Positions 1-11,208 of a stretch of DNA of 64,000 bases are shown one piece after another. The position numbers were made by a program, and so were the translations under genes. The first letter of the stretch is position 1; each line of letters opens with the position of its first letter. Origin of the DNA: Dama dama (Eukaryota; Chordata; Mammalia; Artiodactyla; Cervidae); the NCBI RefSeq assembly GCF_033118175.1, contig NC_083698.1:72013001-72077000 (forward strand), in the 5' to 3' direction. Below the pieces are notes generated by a model. That model did not search any database and had not been told where the DNA came from. It saw only the letters and a list, made by a program, of their open reading frames with translations.

Positions 1-53
1 GCACTGTTCAATCCTGTAACTGGAATACCCAGCACAGGACCTTGCATATAGCA

Positions 54-267
54 TGGTGGTGGTGGTTTAGTCGCTAAGTCGTATCTGACTCTTGCGACCC
101 CATGGACTGAAGCTCACCAGGCTCCTCTGTCCATGGGATTTTCCATGCAAGAATGCTGGAGTAGATTGCCATTTCCTTCTCCAGGGGATCTTCCCAGCCC
201 AGGAGTCAAACCCAGGTCTCCTGCATTGCAGGCAGATTTTTTACCGACTGAGCTATGAAGGAAGCCC
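54..267 (-). repeat. Bov-tA SINE
   Basis: Near-full-length ruminant tRNA-Glu-derived SINE, read on the minus strand. On the plus strand it opens with the BovA end (TTTAGTCGCTAAGTCGT, then GCGACCCCATGGACTG) and ends at the tRNA-derived head (GCAGGCAGATTTTTTACCG, then GAAGCCC). A TGG-repeat tail lies at its left edge. It is non-coding; open frames on both strands here are accidents of the SINE. Confidence 0.93.
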
Positions 268-616
268 ATATATAGTGTAGTTATTAACAATTTGCAATAC
301 AAATGAATAGTATTAACCATTCCTATATTAATTAAGGTTTAGAGTGCCATTTACTGTATCCATATTTACAATTTAAGCTTCCCATAAACAAGACACTTTT
401 AAAGTTTAAGTGAATATCTTTGGAAGCCATATCATCAAATATTGTGCTGTATTTAAACGATAAATGTATGTTGTTATATTATGGGGAACATAAACATGGT
501 TAGCTTCACAACTGCTGTCATCAATCATCTGACCTTAGTAAAGTACTCCAACAGGCTTCATCATATCAAGGTTTTCCAGCAAAGCCCCTGTGAAAATAGT
601 GTTTCTATGTGTTTGG
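268..616. other. Unassigned AT-rich DNA
   Basis: No gene or repeat recognised. AT-rich sequence between the Bov-tA and the mariner MITE; the frames crossing it are short and have no domain. Confidence 0.5.
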
Positions 617-706
617 CTTGGGTCTGGCGTGACCAAAAAGTTCATTTGGGTTTTCCTGTCACATCGTATGGAAAAACCTGAACAAACATTTTGGCCGACC
701 CAAAAT
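617..706. mobile_element. Mariner-derived MITE (ruminant BTMAR1-like)
   Basis: Palindromic element of about 90 bp. The left arm reads GACCAAAAAGTTCATTTGGG and the right arm GAACAAACATTTTGGCCGAC, its imperfect reverse complement, flanked by the TTGGGT/ACCCAA termini typical of ruminant mariner MITEs. It has no coding capacity and would fold into one long hairpin. The left terminus carries a small insertion. The family name is from memory; the hairpin is directly visible. Confidence 0.75.
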
Positions 707-999
707 TTTAGAATAATCATTTATACTAAGAAAAAAGAATTACTCTTTAAGAGGGTAGCATCTTGTTTGTTTCTAACAACTAAAGAAAAGCAAGGCAGAT
801 ACAATTACTCCCATGTACATGAGAGGACATTTTGATTTCAAGAAACAAAAACTGGTCTCTAAATCATAAAACTGGAAAACCATTAGCTCAGAGAACAAAA
901 TTGTCTAGGTGGCTTCATCTGAGTTGTGACCCAGAACTCAAAGAAAGTTAGTAAGACCCACGTTCTCCTCTTCCTCATTGTCTCCATTCCCTTTCCTCA

Positions 1000-1250
1000 A
1001 GGTTGGCTGCAACTTTAGACGGGCCCTGCTCTCATGATTATAAAGTGACTGCCAATAGCCGCTGGGACTACAGCCTCCCAACTTCATATGGGAAGTGGGC
1101 GAGGAACCTCTTCCCTTCCAGAAATGCAGTATACCTCTACTCATACCTCATTGATCCTAACTGGCACTGTGCCCATCCCAGAACCCTCCCTGTGGCCAAC
1201 AGAGGAAATAAAGTGAACTTGGAGCTGGGAAAGAGGCAGTCTCAACCAAA
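1000..1250 (+). repeat. Old mammal-wide repeat, family not named
   Basis: The run includes GACTGCCAATAGCCGCTGGG, GAACCTCTTCCCTTCCAG and GGCACTGTGCCCATCCCAGA. It resembles the right half of a common mammalian interspersed repeat whose left half appears to be at 8898-9190. I cannot name the family with confidence. It crosses an 86-codon frame that I do not call a gene. Confidence 0.4.
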
Positions 1251-1692
1251 CTGTAAAATTTAGCACAAGGAATTAATTGGTGGTTCCTCCAAAGCAAAAT
1301 CTTGCTAGTGTTACCAACAGGATGCAGAATAGCTATTGTTCATAATAAAACAACAAATAATGACCACAAGTACTGGCCTAGTGTATAGACTATAAGATTG
1401 GTATTTAGAGCTGTTAAGAAAGTTGCCTAAAGCCATAGATCTCCTGGGTGTATGAGTTTGTATTTGTAATAAATTAATTACAGCTGTTTCTTTGCCTGAT
1501 GATTATTTAATAAGCAATCTATGGGCAAGGCAACCCAGGGTATAAGTAATTGCTGAGGATTAGGAGGAGGAAGGATGATGGGAGAAGACAGGTCCAAAGG
1601 TTGATTTCCCCTACAGTCTATTGCCCTGAACTTAGGTTCTAACCAGCTTGCTTCCCACGGCAGCCTTTGTGGGACAGTCTGTGTCTGTTCCC
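1251..1692. other. Unassigned DNA
   Basis: No gene or clear repeat. The right part (from about 1550) may be the decayed 5' portion of the MaLR LTR that follows. Confidence 0.4.
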
Positions 1693-1850
1693 ATGTGAGG
1701 ATACAGCAAGAAAATGTCATCTATGAATATGGAAAAGTGCTCTCGTGAGACAGGAAATGTGCTGGCACCTTGAGCTTGGACTTCCAGCCTCTGTGACTGT
1801 GGGAAATAAATGTTGCTTATAAACCACTCAGTCTATAGTACTTTGTTAGC
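1693..1850 (+). repeat. MaLR LTR 3' end (MLT1/MST type)
   Basis: Matches the conserved 3' half of ERVL-MaLR LTRs: GAGGATACAGCAAG, then TTGAGCTTGGACTTCCAGCC, the polyadenylation stretch GGGAAATAAATGTTG, and AAACCACTCAGTCTATAGTA before TTTGTTAGCA. It is a solo, 5'-degraded fossil LTR with no internal retroviral genes attached. Confidence 0.8.
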
Positions 1851-2439
1851 AATCTACCAACCAATAAGACAACCAACAAATCCATCTTTTTTTTTCTTGA
1901 CTTGAGGTCAATGGAGAAATAATTTATAAGCCAAAAGACAACTGTCAACATGATCTATAACTACAGCAAACAACTGAAGAATTTTTTCTTTGGTATTCCT
2001 GGTACTGGGGAACCCAGGCCACATAAAGGTCCTAATTATGTTGTGTTGTCAGGATGCCCCGTTATAGTCAAATTTTCAATAAAAAAACAAAGAATTTCTA
2101 GTGTAACTGTGTCATCGATGTTGAATGGGATATACTTTAAAAAAATTATTTAACTGAAATTCAAATTTAACTTGGCATATTGTATTCTAATTTTGCTAAT
2201 TCTGGTAACCAACACTTCTTACATGAACTACTGCAAAGTCTTCAAAATGCATTTCTGATCATGCGTTCCCAAGAAAAGACCTCAAGTGCCTGTCCCAGCA
2301 TTTGAGATACTTTATGATCTTGTGCAAGCTCAACTTTGCACCTCTTTTCTCCAGATGCCCTTGCACAATTTTCTTTAGTCACTTAAAACCCCTTGCTTTT
2401 TTGAAGAGGCTGTGAATTTCACACAGAGTCTCCATTATC
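1851..2439. other. Unassigned AT-rich DNA
   Basis: Contains a short T-run near 1887 and an AT-rich tract. The stretch 2130-2210 is reminiscent of an old repeat terminus but I cannot name it. No coding signal. Confidence 0.4.
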
Positions 2440-2565
2440 CACTTCTCTTCTCTTTCTAGACAGTCTTCAAAGTCTAGATCAAATGTCACATCTGTGATTC
2501 CTTCTCTGGATTGACCAAACACAATTAGCCATTTTATTAAGTCAGCAATTTCTTTAAAAAAGGGG
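2440..2565 (+). repeat. L2 LINE fragment
   Basis: Contains AGATCAAATGTCACATCTGT followed by a CCTTCTCTGGATTGACCAAA stretch. This is the region upstream of the L2 3' end (consensus-like CTCAAATGTCACCTCCT...CCTTCCCTGA). Very diverged; no reading frame survives. Confidence 0.45.
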
Positions 2566-2989
2566 TTTACTTATTTATTCTTCTCAACTTAATATATATG
2601 TATATATTCAATGTAATTCCAATTAAAATCCTAAAACCTTTTTTAATAGCAAGTGAATTCTAAAGTTCATATGATAAGTTAAAATACTCAAAATAGCCAA
2701 CACAATGCTGAAGAAGTATAAAGTTGGAAGCCTGACACTTCTTACTATAAAATTTACTACAAAAATATGCTAATCATAGCAATGTGGTACTGGTGAAAGA
2801 ACAGAAAAATAGATCAATGGAACAGAATAAAGAGCTCCAATATAGGCCTACACGAGAATACTCAGCTTATCTTTGACAAAGAAGAAAAGGCAATTCAATG
2901 AACAGAGAATTGTCTTTTCAACAAATGGTGCTGGAAAAAGTAGACATTCACATGCAAAAAATGAATTAGATGTAGACATTATACTTTTT

Positions 2990-3194
2990 TGCTTCTCTGG
3001 TGGTTCAGAGGGTAAAGTGTCTGCCTACAATGTGGGAGATTTGAGTTCGATCCCTGGGTCGGGAAAATCCCCTGGAGAAGGAAATGGCAACCGATTCCAA
3101 TACTCTTGCCTGGGAAATCCCATGGACTGAGGAGCCTGGTGGGCCCCAGTCCATGGGATGGCAAAAGAGTCAAACACAACTGTCACAACACAAC
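2990..3194 (+). repeat. Bov-tA SINE inside L1
   Basis: The tRNA-derived head starts GCTTCTCTGGTGGTTCAG; the Pol III B-box-like GAGTTCGATCCC is intact near 3042. It ends at a CAAACACAACTG tail. An 11-bp perfect target-site duplication, TTATACTTTTT, flanks it at 2979-2989 and 3195-3205, proving insertion into the older L1. Confidence 0.95.
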
Positions 3195-3639
3195 TTATAC
3201 TTTTTACAAAATTAACTCAAAATATGTCCTTTTTATAGACCTATAATGTAAATGAAAATTATACAGATTCTAGAAGTTAACAGAGGTAAATTCTAGGTGA
3301 TGTTGGTTTTGATGATGACTTTTTAGATGCAACACCAAAATTATGATCTATGAAAAAAATACATTAAGTTAGACTTCAATAAAGTAAAAATCTCTACTCT
3401 ATGAAAGATGCTATCAAGAAACTGACAATATAAACTACAAATAGAGCTAAAATATTCACAAAACGTATATGTGCTGATGGACTATATCCAAAATATACCC
3501 TTCTTAATACTCAACAGCAAGGAAACAAACAATCCAATAATTTATAGGATAATATAATAACAGACACCTCACCAAAGAGGACATGATAATGTCAATTAAG
3601 CATATGAAAAATTGTTCCATGTTATATTTCATCATGAAT

Positions 3640-3843
3640 GAGTGCATGTTCAGTCATGTCAGACTCTGTGTGACTCCATGGACTATAGCCCTCCAGGCTC
3701 CTCTGTCCATGGAGTTTTCCAGGGATGAATACTGGAATGGGTAACCATTCCCTTCTACAGGGTATCTTTCTGAGCCAAAGATTGAACCCAGGTCTCCTGA
3801 ATTGCAAGCAGATTCTTTATGGTCTGAGTTACAAGGGAAGCCC
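3640..3843 (-). repeat. Bov-tA SINE inside L1
   Basis: Minus-strand Bov-tA: plus-strand order is CATGTTCAGTCATGTCAGAC, then TCCATGGACTATAGCCC..., ending with the head GTTACAAGGGAAGCCCC. It is the second SINE in the same L1. No clean target-site duplication was found. Confidence 0.92.
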
Positions 3844-4659
3844 CTATATGTCATTAGGAAATTGCAATTTAAAAACTATAGTAAGAAACCACTACACATC
3901 TATTAGAATGGCACAAACCTCAAAAACTGAAAATACCAAATCTTGGTAAAGATGTGGAACAAGAATGCTTATCTATTGCTATAGGAATGAAAAATGGAAC
4001 AGCCACTCTGTAAGGCAATTTGGCAGCTTCTAACAAAACTAAACATAGTGTTACTATGTAACTCATCAGCTGAGCTACTAGGTATTTACCCAAATGAGTT
4101 GAAGACCTGAATCTACACAAAAATCTATACAGATGTTTATAGCAACTTTATTTATAATTGCCAATACTTGGAAGCAACTAAGATGTCTTGCAATAGGTGA
4201 ATGGATAATCAAACTGTGTTTTATCCACAAAATGTACTATTATTTGATGATAAAAAATAAATGAACTTTCAAGTCATAAAAAGACATAGAAGAATCTTAA
4301 ATATATATTTCTAAGAAAAAAAGTAAATTTGAAAAGGCTACATACTGATTGATTCCAGCTATATGGCATTCTGAAAAAAATAAAACTAAAAAGAGAATAA
4401 AAAGATCAGAAGTTTCCATGGATTGGGAGGGAGAGAAAGATGAATAGGTGGAGTCCAGGGAATTTTAGGAAAGTTTAGTTATTCTGTATGATATTGTAAT
4501 CAGTATTACCTATTATCACAACCTACAGTACTATACAACAGAAAGAGTGAAAGGTGATGTAAATTATGGACTTTGGTAATAACGTATCAATGTATCAAGC
4601 AATCAATAAAAAAGTGTGTGTTTACATATGAGATTGAAATAATTGAAAGAGAGTAAGCA

Positions 4660-4866
4660 GATTTTTTTCAGAAAATTAAATTAAACTTCTAGAACTAAAA
4701 TATATGAACATGGACCTCAGTAGATGAATTAATGAACAAATAAGACATGACTGAAAAGAGATTTAAGTAACTAAAAGCAAAAACTGAGGAAATGATTTGA
4801 AATACAGTGAAACAAAACTAATCAGAAAACTCTAAAAGATAAGTTAAGAGATATGATGGAAAAGAC
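4660..4866 (+). mobile_element. Old L1 fragment (5' UTR/ORF1 region)
   Basis: Stretches such as CTTCTAGAACTAAAATATAT and AAGTTAAGAGATATGATGGA resemble the start of L1 ORF1, the coiled-coil-encoding part. Heavily mutated. It lies just after an L1 3' end, so it is a separate fragment. Confidence 0.5.
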
Positions 4867-4894
4867 CACTGTTAGATATGAAAGGCCATACAAC

Positions 4895-5100
4895 CTAGTC
4901 CTGAGAATATGAACTCTTGAATGAGTCCCTGGATCAAATCTTATAGCTACTCCTCAATGGCTGTATAAACTTGGGTGAGTCACTAAGAGTTTACACTCAA
5001 GTTTTTTCAGCTCTAAATACAGATGTTAATAGAACTTACATCATAAGGTTATTATAATTGCTAAAGCTGTTAAAACTAATTTAATATTTAACATAAAATA
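4895..5100 (+). repeat. MIR SINE
   Basis: Follows the MIR order on the plus strand: a GAACTCTTGAATGAGTCCCTGG region, a GGGTGAGTCACTAAGAG region (consensus GGGCAAGTCACTTAACCTC), then the ACAGATGTTAATAGAACTTA stretch and ATCATAAGGTTATTATAATT. An ancient, inert copy. Confidence 0.68.
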
Positions 5101-5199
5101 TACAAATTGAAAATGTGTATAACTGGTGTTCAATCAGTGAGTGACCATTATTAAGGAAGAGTGTAACATACAACGAGAAATGGAAAGACACTCAACTGA

Positions 5200-5925
5200 A
5201 TGGAATTCCAGAGAGTAGCAAGGAGAGAAAAAAAGGCCGTCTTAAAAGAACAATACAAAGAAATAGAGGAAAACAATAGAATGGGAAGGATTAGAGATCT
5301 CTTCAAGAAAGCTGGAGATATCTAGGGAACATTTCATGAAAGAAGAGGCACAAGAAAGGACAGAAATGGTAAGGACATAGCAGAAGAAAAAGAGATTAAG
5401 AAGAGGTGGCAAGAAAACACAGAACTACACAAGGAAAGTCTTAATGACCCAGATGACCACAATGATGTGTTCACTCACCTACAGCCAGACATCCTGGAGT
5501 GTGAAGTCAAGTGGGCCTTAGGAAGCAATACTATGAAGAAAGCTAGTGGAGGTGATGGAATTCCAGCTGAGTTATTTAAAATCCTGAAAGATGATTCTGT
5601 TAAAGTGCTGCACTCAATATGGCGCAAATTTGGAAAACTCAGCAGTGGCTACAGGACTGGAAAAGGTCAGTTTTCATTTCAACCCCAAAGAAAGGGATTG
5701 CCAAAGAGTGTTCAAACTACTGTGCCTCTGTACTCATTTCGCATGCTAGCAAGGTAGTGCTCAAACTCCTCCAAAATAGGCTTCAACAGTACGTGAACTG
5801 AGAACTTTCAGATGTAAAAGCTGGGTTTTGAAGAGGCAGTGGAACCAGAGATTAAATTGCCAACATTCATTGGAACGTAGAGAAAGCAAGAGAGTTTCAG
5901 AAAAACATCTACTTCTGCATCAGTG
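5200..5925 (+). mobile_element. BovB (RTE) LINE fragment, sense, N-terminal RT part
   Basis: Sense-strand BovB coding sequence from the linker before reverse transcriptase into the first RT motifs. A 96-codon frame at 5467-5757 reads ...DILECEVKWALGSN...KASGGDGIPAELFKILKDD, a clear match to BovB/RTE polyprotein. Stops and frameshifts interrupt it elsewhere. It ends at ACATCTACTTCTGCATCAGTGAC and joins antisense L1 with no visible target-site duplication, so both ends are truncated. The encoded enzyme would have been a cytoplasmic/nuclear RT for target-primed reverse transcription; this copy is dead. Confidence 0.92.
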
Positions 5926-7470
5926 ACTCTTCTCAGTGAGTCTAGCCAGAGGTTTGTCAATTTTGTTTATCCTTTCAAAGAACTAGCTCTTGGTTTTATT
6001 GATTTTTTTCTATTTTTAATCTCTATTTTATTTATTTTTCTCTCTGATCTTTATTATTTGTTTCCTTCTGCTGACTTTAGGTTTTGTTTGTTCTTCTTTT
6101 TCTAATTCTTTTAAGTGGAAGGTTAGGTTGTTTATTTGAGATTTTTCTTATTTTTTGAGGAAGGTCTCTGTCACTGCAAACTTCCGCTAACTGCTTTTGC
6201 TATGTCCCATGGATTTTGTATGGTTGTGTTTCGTTGTTGTTTGTCTCAAAGTATTTTTTAATTTCCTTTTTGATTTTCTCATCAATCTTGGTTTTTAGTA
6301 GTATGTTGTTTAATCTCCACGTAATCATTTCTTTCTCATTTCTTTCCTATGGTTGAGTTCTAGTTTCATGCCATTGTGATCAGAGAAGATACTTGGAATA
6401 GCTTCTATACTCTTAAACTTGTTAAGGTTAGTATTGTGCCCTAGTATGTGGTCAGTCCTACAGAACATTCCATGTGTACTTGAAAAGAATGTGTATTCTG
6501 TTTTGGGGGGGTGTGATGTCCTAAAAATATCAATTAGGTCTAACTGTTCTATTGTATCATTTAGGATCTCTATTGCCTAATTGATTTTCTGTTTAGAAGA
6601 TCTATCCACTGATGTGAGTGGGGCATTAGAGTCTCCTACCCTATCGTATTCCCAATGATTTCTCCCTTTATGTCTGTTAGTGTTTATTTTATATATTTTA
6701 GTTCTCCTATAGGTGCTATATGTTGATATATATAGGTGCTAATGTAAATCATCTTATGTTGATCTTTTTATCATTATATAGTGTCCTTCTTTATCTTTCT
6801 TTATGACTTTTCATGAAGTCTATTTTGTCTGATATGAGTATTGCAAGTCTCACTTTCCTGTCGTTTTTGCTTGCATGAAATATGTTTCCATCCCCTCACT
6901 TTCAGCCTATGTGTGTCCTTTGTCCTAAGGTTCATCTCTTATAGGTAGCATAGTGTAGGCTCTTTTAAAATTTTTCTTTCTCGTCTGCCACTACATGTCT
7001 TTTGATTGGAGCCTTAAGTTCATTGACTCTTGAGATAATTATTGATTCATAATGTATTTATTGCCATGTTGAACTTTGTTTTCCAGTCTATTTTACATTT
7101 CTTCATTTTTCCTTTTTGTTTTCCTTTTTGTGGTTGATTTCTTTTTATTTGATGCTTATTCTCTCTTCTTTTTGTTTGTTTTTTTGTGTGTGTGAATCTA
7201 TTGCATGTTTTTGATTTGTGGTTGCCTTGTTTTGCAAGTATGTTAACTCTTCCTATCACTGCTTGCATTAGAGTGATAGTCATGTAGGCTTTAACACATT
7301 CTAAAAAGAAAAGAAAAAATATTTGCATTTTCCTTCTCCCCTTCCTTGCATTTTATTATTTTTCTGTCTTTTTTACTTCTTCCTATTTATACTTTTACGT
7401 TTATCATTGCTTTCACAACTAGTCTTTTTTTTTCTTTTTTGATCTGTATACTAAATAATTTGTGATTTAG
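5926..7470 (-). mobile_element. L1 LINE fragment, antisense: ORF1-ORF2 spacer, ORF2 endonuclease
   Basis: On the minus strand the ORF2 start is visible as an ATG at 7067-7065 followed by a MAINT-type opening. Going leftward come decayed endonuclease motifs, including the stretch equivalent to GDFNTPL and the SDHNxMK region near 6380. The end near 5926 lies in the linker before RT (a SWFFE...DKPL-like stretch). The right part is A-rich spacer from the ORF1 end. Many stops; non-functional. See the inversion finding for its junction at about 7472. Confidence 0.82.
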
Positions 7471-7474
7471 TTAC

Positions 7475-7570
7475 CAGTGCTCAACATCACTCATTGTCAG
7501 TGAAATGCAAATCAAAACCACAATGAGGTACCATTACACGCCAGTCAGGATGGCTGCTATCCAAAAGTCT
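7475..7570 (+). mobile_element. Short L1 ORF2 C-terminal fragment, sense
   Basis: CAACATCACTCATTGTCAGT, CAAATCAAAACCACAATGAG and CAGTCAGGATGGCTGCTATC match the ORF2 C-terminal region of L1 on the plus strand, opposite to the L1 on its left. Confidence 0.75.
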
Positions 7571-7689
7571 GTAGATGTATTTTTAATTTATTTATGGAAT
7601 AAAGTGAGCTCCACATCTTACTTGTCTGCCATCTTAATCCAATCTCTTTTATGTTTATTCTTTTCTTAATCTCTAGGTAGTATTTTTTA

Positions 7690-7910
7690 GATTTTTATAT
7701 TGGAGTATAGTTGATTTACAATGCTGTGTTTTTTTAGATATAGGAAAATGATTCAGTTATAAATATATATGTATCTATTCTTTTACAGATTTGTTCCCAT
7801 ATAAGTTATTACAAAACACTAGTTCTCTGTGCTATAAGTAAGTCATTTGTATCATGTTTTTAAAGATTTCACATGTAAGTGATATCATATGATATTTGTC
7901 TTTCTCTGAC
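7690..7910 (-). mobile_element. L1 3' UTR fragment, antisense
   Basis: Plus strand reads TATTGGAGTATAGTTGATTT ... GATTCAGTTATAAATATAT ... TTCCCATATAAGTTATTACA, the reverse complement of an artiodactyl L1 3' UTR. Its relation to the two L1 pieces on its left is unclear. Confidence 0.7.
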
Positions 7911-8019
7911 ACACATTCTTATCTACATATAGTTGTATTATTTTTGTCTCAATTATCTGATAGCAGTCTAGAGTCATCATGCTCCTGGCTCCTTAATACC
8001 TTAGTGAGAACTTGCTACA

Positions 8020-8690
8020 AAAAGAGATTTGTGTTAAACAGCCATAGTATCAGGATCAAATTCAGGAAATTTAATGTTGATGAACACGTGTTTAATTGAT
8101 AGATCTTGATCAAATTTTGACAAATGTCACAATAATCTTCTTCAGAGTTATTTTCCTGGACTGGGATCTAATCAAGAATCTCTTCTTTTCTGGAATGCAC
8201 TGCAGCCTTTCTTTATCTCTGATAACATTACACTTCCAGAAGAGGAGAGTACAGTTGTTTCATAGAATGGGTCTGTCAGTTGTTTCCTCCGGATAGATTC
8301 CTGTGCACTTTGTCAGGGATGTCATAAGAATGGAGCTGTGTCCTTCTCAGAGACAGCACCATGCCAGATGCCCCTGACATCAAGTTGCCCTGTGACAGGG
8401 GATGTTCACTCTGATCCCTTAGTTAAACTATGCCCTGTCAAGTGTCTGCCCTGTGAATGTCTACCGTTGTGATTAGTGAGTCCTTTGGGAAGAGATGCTT
8501 GGAGCCTGCCTAGCTATCTTTTTCATCATGCAACTTCCTCCCATTAGTTTTGTATCCAAGATGCTTCCAATCTGACTCTGCTATTATGATGGTGGGAGCA
8601 AAGTGGCTTTTACCTCTATCAGTCTTCTGAAGTTCAGGGGTTGGCTTCTCCTATAAGGAGGACCGTTCTTTTCTTCCTTCCTGTTTTATG
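8020..8690. repeat. Old mammal-wide repeat (L1M-like), family not named
   Basis: Reads GTATCAGGATCAAATTCAGG, TGGGATCTAATCAAGAATC, GGAGCTGTGTCCTTCTCAG, then CCATTAGTTTTGTATCCAAG and GGCTTCTCCTATAAGGAGG. This order is very common in mammalian genomes, and I associate it with old L1 sequence. Orientation is not assigned. No coding potential beyond chance frames. Confidence 0.45.
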
Positions 8691-8897
8691 TGTACTGAGT
8701 ATGTTTAAATATATGGAATATATGCAGCCCCTCTTCCCAGGGTTTGGTTAAAACTCTCAAGAAGTGATATAATATTATTTTTCTCCTTTTTGACATTGAG
8801 GGGGCTGAGATAACTGCTTCTAGTGGCACATTTTTATAACTGTTACAGTAAAGCAAACCCAGAGAGTCTAGTTCCAGAATCTAAGCCATTCAATATT

Positions 8898-9190
8898 CTA
8901 CCAGTTGGGATTCTGAGGATTGTTTAAGTGACAGAAATTCATTTCAAACCAGCTTAGGTGGAAAAGAGAATTCATCAGAGAAGCACCAAGGATCTCATCA
9001 GGGAAGTATTGAGGCCTCTCTCCTTTTCCTGTCTCTTGTATGTGGCATCTTTCTTTCCCTGTATTCCTGATTAGGGCAAATACTGGGTGACATGGCCACC
9101 AACATCTCAATTCATCATTCCTATAGCCTGGACATCTGCATAGACCCTACTACTTACCCCAGTCTTCCAGATTTTATAATTTTGTAGAAA
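8898..9190 (+). repeat. Old mammal-wide repeat, left half, family not named
   Basis: GTGACAGAAATTCATTTCAA and ACCAGCTTAGGTGGAAAAGA, then CATCAGGGAAGTATTGAGGC, resemble the left half of the repeat at 1000-1250. Assignment is from memory of the pattern only. Confidence 0.4.
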
Positions 9191-10250
9191 ACCTTAAAGG
9201 AGTCATTTAGTAAATGGTCAAGCTTGGAATAAGCTTTTACTTCTTGTGCATTCAACTGTGGTTAAGATACCAGTTCAGGTAAAAAAAAAAAAAAAAAATG
9301 CCTGGTCCCACAAGAAATGCAATTTTAACCAATGAAGGAAATTGGCTGAAAGACAAGACAAAACTTTGATTTCTGTCCAGACTTGGGTGGGAGGTCTGCA
9401 GAGAAAACAAGGAGATCTCCCTTTGTGCATAGAAACAACAAAGGAAATGCTGACTGTTCTTATGTATGGGGTGCCTGTAAATTAGTTGGTCATAAGTTGG
9501 ATAATTTGTTCTTGTATATATTTTTATGGTTTTACAGGGCACAAGTGAGTAATGAAGTGACAACTCAACTATAAAAAGAAGTGTAATGCATTTCAATTAT
9601 ATTAAATGCTGTACATTATAGGGTGCTATTTTAATTCTTTCAGCTATTCCATAGTCTTAAAAATTATTGTATTAAATAATACGAACTGAGTCAATCCCAA
9701 AAAGCCACCATAGTTTTCAATGGAATTTTATATTATTTTCTCTTAAGAATTTTGACCACTAAATCATTTAAACAGTTTCCATGTGAGGAAATATGTTTCA
9801 ACTGCTCGTTAAATAAAACTCAGTATATTTATAAGTAACATATTGAAAAGCCACACTGCAATTTGGTATATTTAAATGTATCTTTTAAGATACTTTTAAG
9901 ACACTTTTAAACGCTCAGATACCTGTCAGACTGTTTTCCTTATTTTCAAATTAGGAAAACTAATTCATTCTGTAGAATTACCATGCTTTTTGAATCAGCA
10001 CAAGAGAAAATATTGTCTAATGAAATGTTTTCCTCTATTTTTTAAGTCAAAGGCATAAATTAAAATTTTTCATATATATCATAAATGTAGTCAATCTCCC
10101 CAAACAAACTAAAGCATAACTTTAAATAGAAATTATGACACCTAAATTTAGAAATACTGGGACTGTGTTACTATTAATGAATGTACAGACAAATAGATAA
10201 TGGCATGAAGAAACAGGAGAAATAATTGTAGGACAATGTTTTGAATTATT
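9191..10250. other. Unassigned AT-rich DNA, no repeat recognised
   Basis: About 1 kb of AT-rich sequence with an 18-A run at 9281-9298 and otherwise no recognised repeat. The 114-codon minus frame at 9252-9596 has no domain, starts inside low-complexity sequence and is not called. It is one of the longer repeat-poor intervals and so a place where conserved non-coding sequence could be looked for. Confidence 0.4.
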
Positions 10251-11017
10251 TTATGGGTATCTCATCCATCTTGCATTGTCTTGGGCTGAGAGTCTGGGAC
10301 ACTCAGCTTTGGTGCCTGAGGGAGAGGATGTCACAGTGAACCCGAGACACAGAAGCTTTCGAGATCTGAGAGCGAGACCCCAGGGCCCTCCCCCTGTCTG
10401 GGCTCTGGGTGTGTGCAGCAACTTTACATGGCTTGCTGCCACATGAGACATGGATACAGTCACGTCACAGACCCAGCGGAAGGGGAACAATTGGAGCTGA
10501 AGAAATTTGCTTCAGGTTTGCATCCTTGAAGGTTTACTCTGCACAATAAGAGGTTGTTTAAGTATTTAGTTACAATAGTGAGGAATTGGCAAAACCAAAT
10601 AAACAATCTGTGAAACAGGGGAACTTGAGTGAATGAGCCCCATTACTTGAATAACAGAAGCATCTTGTGGTTATCAAAACTACCCATGATGCTAAAGGTG
10701 CCATCATCGTTTTCATAAATAGTTTTCTAAGCATTTCTCCACAGATAATCGTAATTGGGATTTTCCTCTCATGCTGGGCCTAACATAAAGCTGGGCATAT
10801 GGGGAGGGGAGTGGTGCTCATTGGCCCATACCTTACAAAGCTACAGATCATTGCAATATGTCTTTTGACAATATTGACAAAATGACCCTGACCCAGTCAA
10901 CCCCAACCCCAGCTCCCAGGGATTCACACCCGCTTGCCCATTCTAGCCAGGCTGGAGGGACATTCAAGTGTTACCTTCGTGTCTGTCAGAACTGACCCAC
11001 AAGGAGTGGATCCTAGA
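10251..11017. other. Unassigned GC-moderate DNA
   Basis: 10251-10500 is GC-richer than its surroundings (GGGCCCTCCCCCTGTCTGGG region) with an open minus-strand frame of 79 codons lacking any domain. The rest is unassigned. No CpG-island density is seen. Confidence 0.4.
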
Positions 11018-11208
11018 GACATCTCTGGTGGTCCATTGGTTAAGAATCTGCTTTCCAATGCAGGGGACATGGGTTCAATCCCTTGTTAGAGAAATAAGAT
11101 CCCACATGCTGCAGGGCAACTAAGCCCACGTGCCACAACTAGAGAAGCCTGCAAGCCAAAACAAAAGGTCTGCAGCTGCAGCGAAGACCAAGTACAGCTA
11201 AAAAAGAG
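11018..11208 (+). repeat. CHR-2-type cetartiodactyl SINE
   Basis: tRNA-derived SINE distinct from Bov-tA. It starts GACATCTCTGGTGGTCCATT, has a B-box-like GGGTTCAATCCC at 11071-11082, then GATCCCACATGCTGCAGGGC, AACTAAGCCCACGTGCCACA and the repeated GCAACT...AGAAGCCTGC body. It ends in an A-rich tail. This family is older than Bov-tA and shared with other cetartiodactyls. Confidence 0.88.

Larger units (their letters stand above)
2606..4615 (+). mobile_element. Old L1 LINE, ORF2 C-terminus and 3' UTR, carrying two SINE insertions
   Basis: Decayed L1 ORF2 from the region after the RT domain (GATCAATGGAACAGAATAAA, ACAAATGGTGCTGGAAAAAG) through the C-terminal part (ATAGCAACTTTATTTATAAT, GGAAGCAACTAAGATGTC) to an L1MB/L1MC-like 3' UTR. 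Bov-tA copies interrupt it at 2990-3194 and 3640-3843, and the L1 reading resumes in register on the far side of each. Frameshifts and stops throughout; it cannot make protein. Confidence 0.85.

Noticed and set aside
3042..3053. tRNA-like Pol III B boxes in Bov-tA elements (also near 52415 and 11071), considered as tRNA genes
   Set aside because: They lie in tRNA-derived SINE heads without a cloverleaf, anticodon arm or acceptor stem.
10251..10500. GC-richer block considered as a CpG island or promoter
   Set aside because: CpG dinucleotides are few and no promoter element or exon follows.
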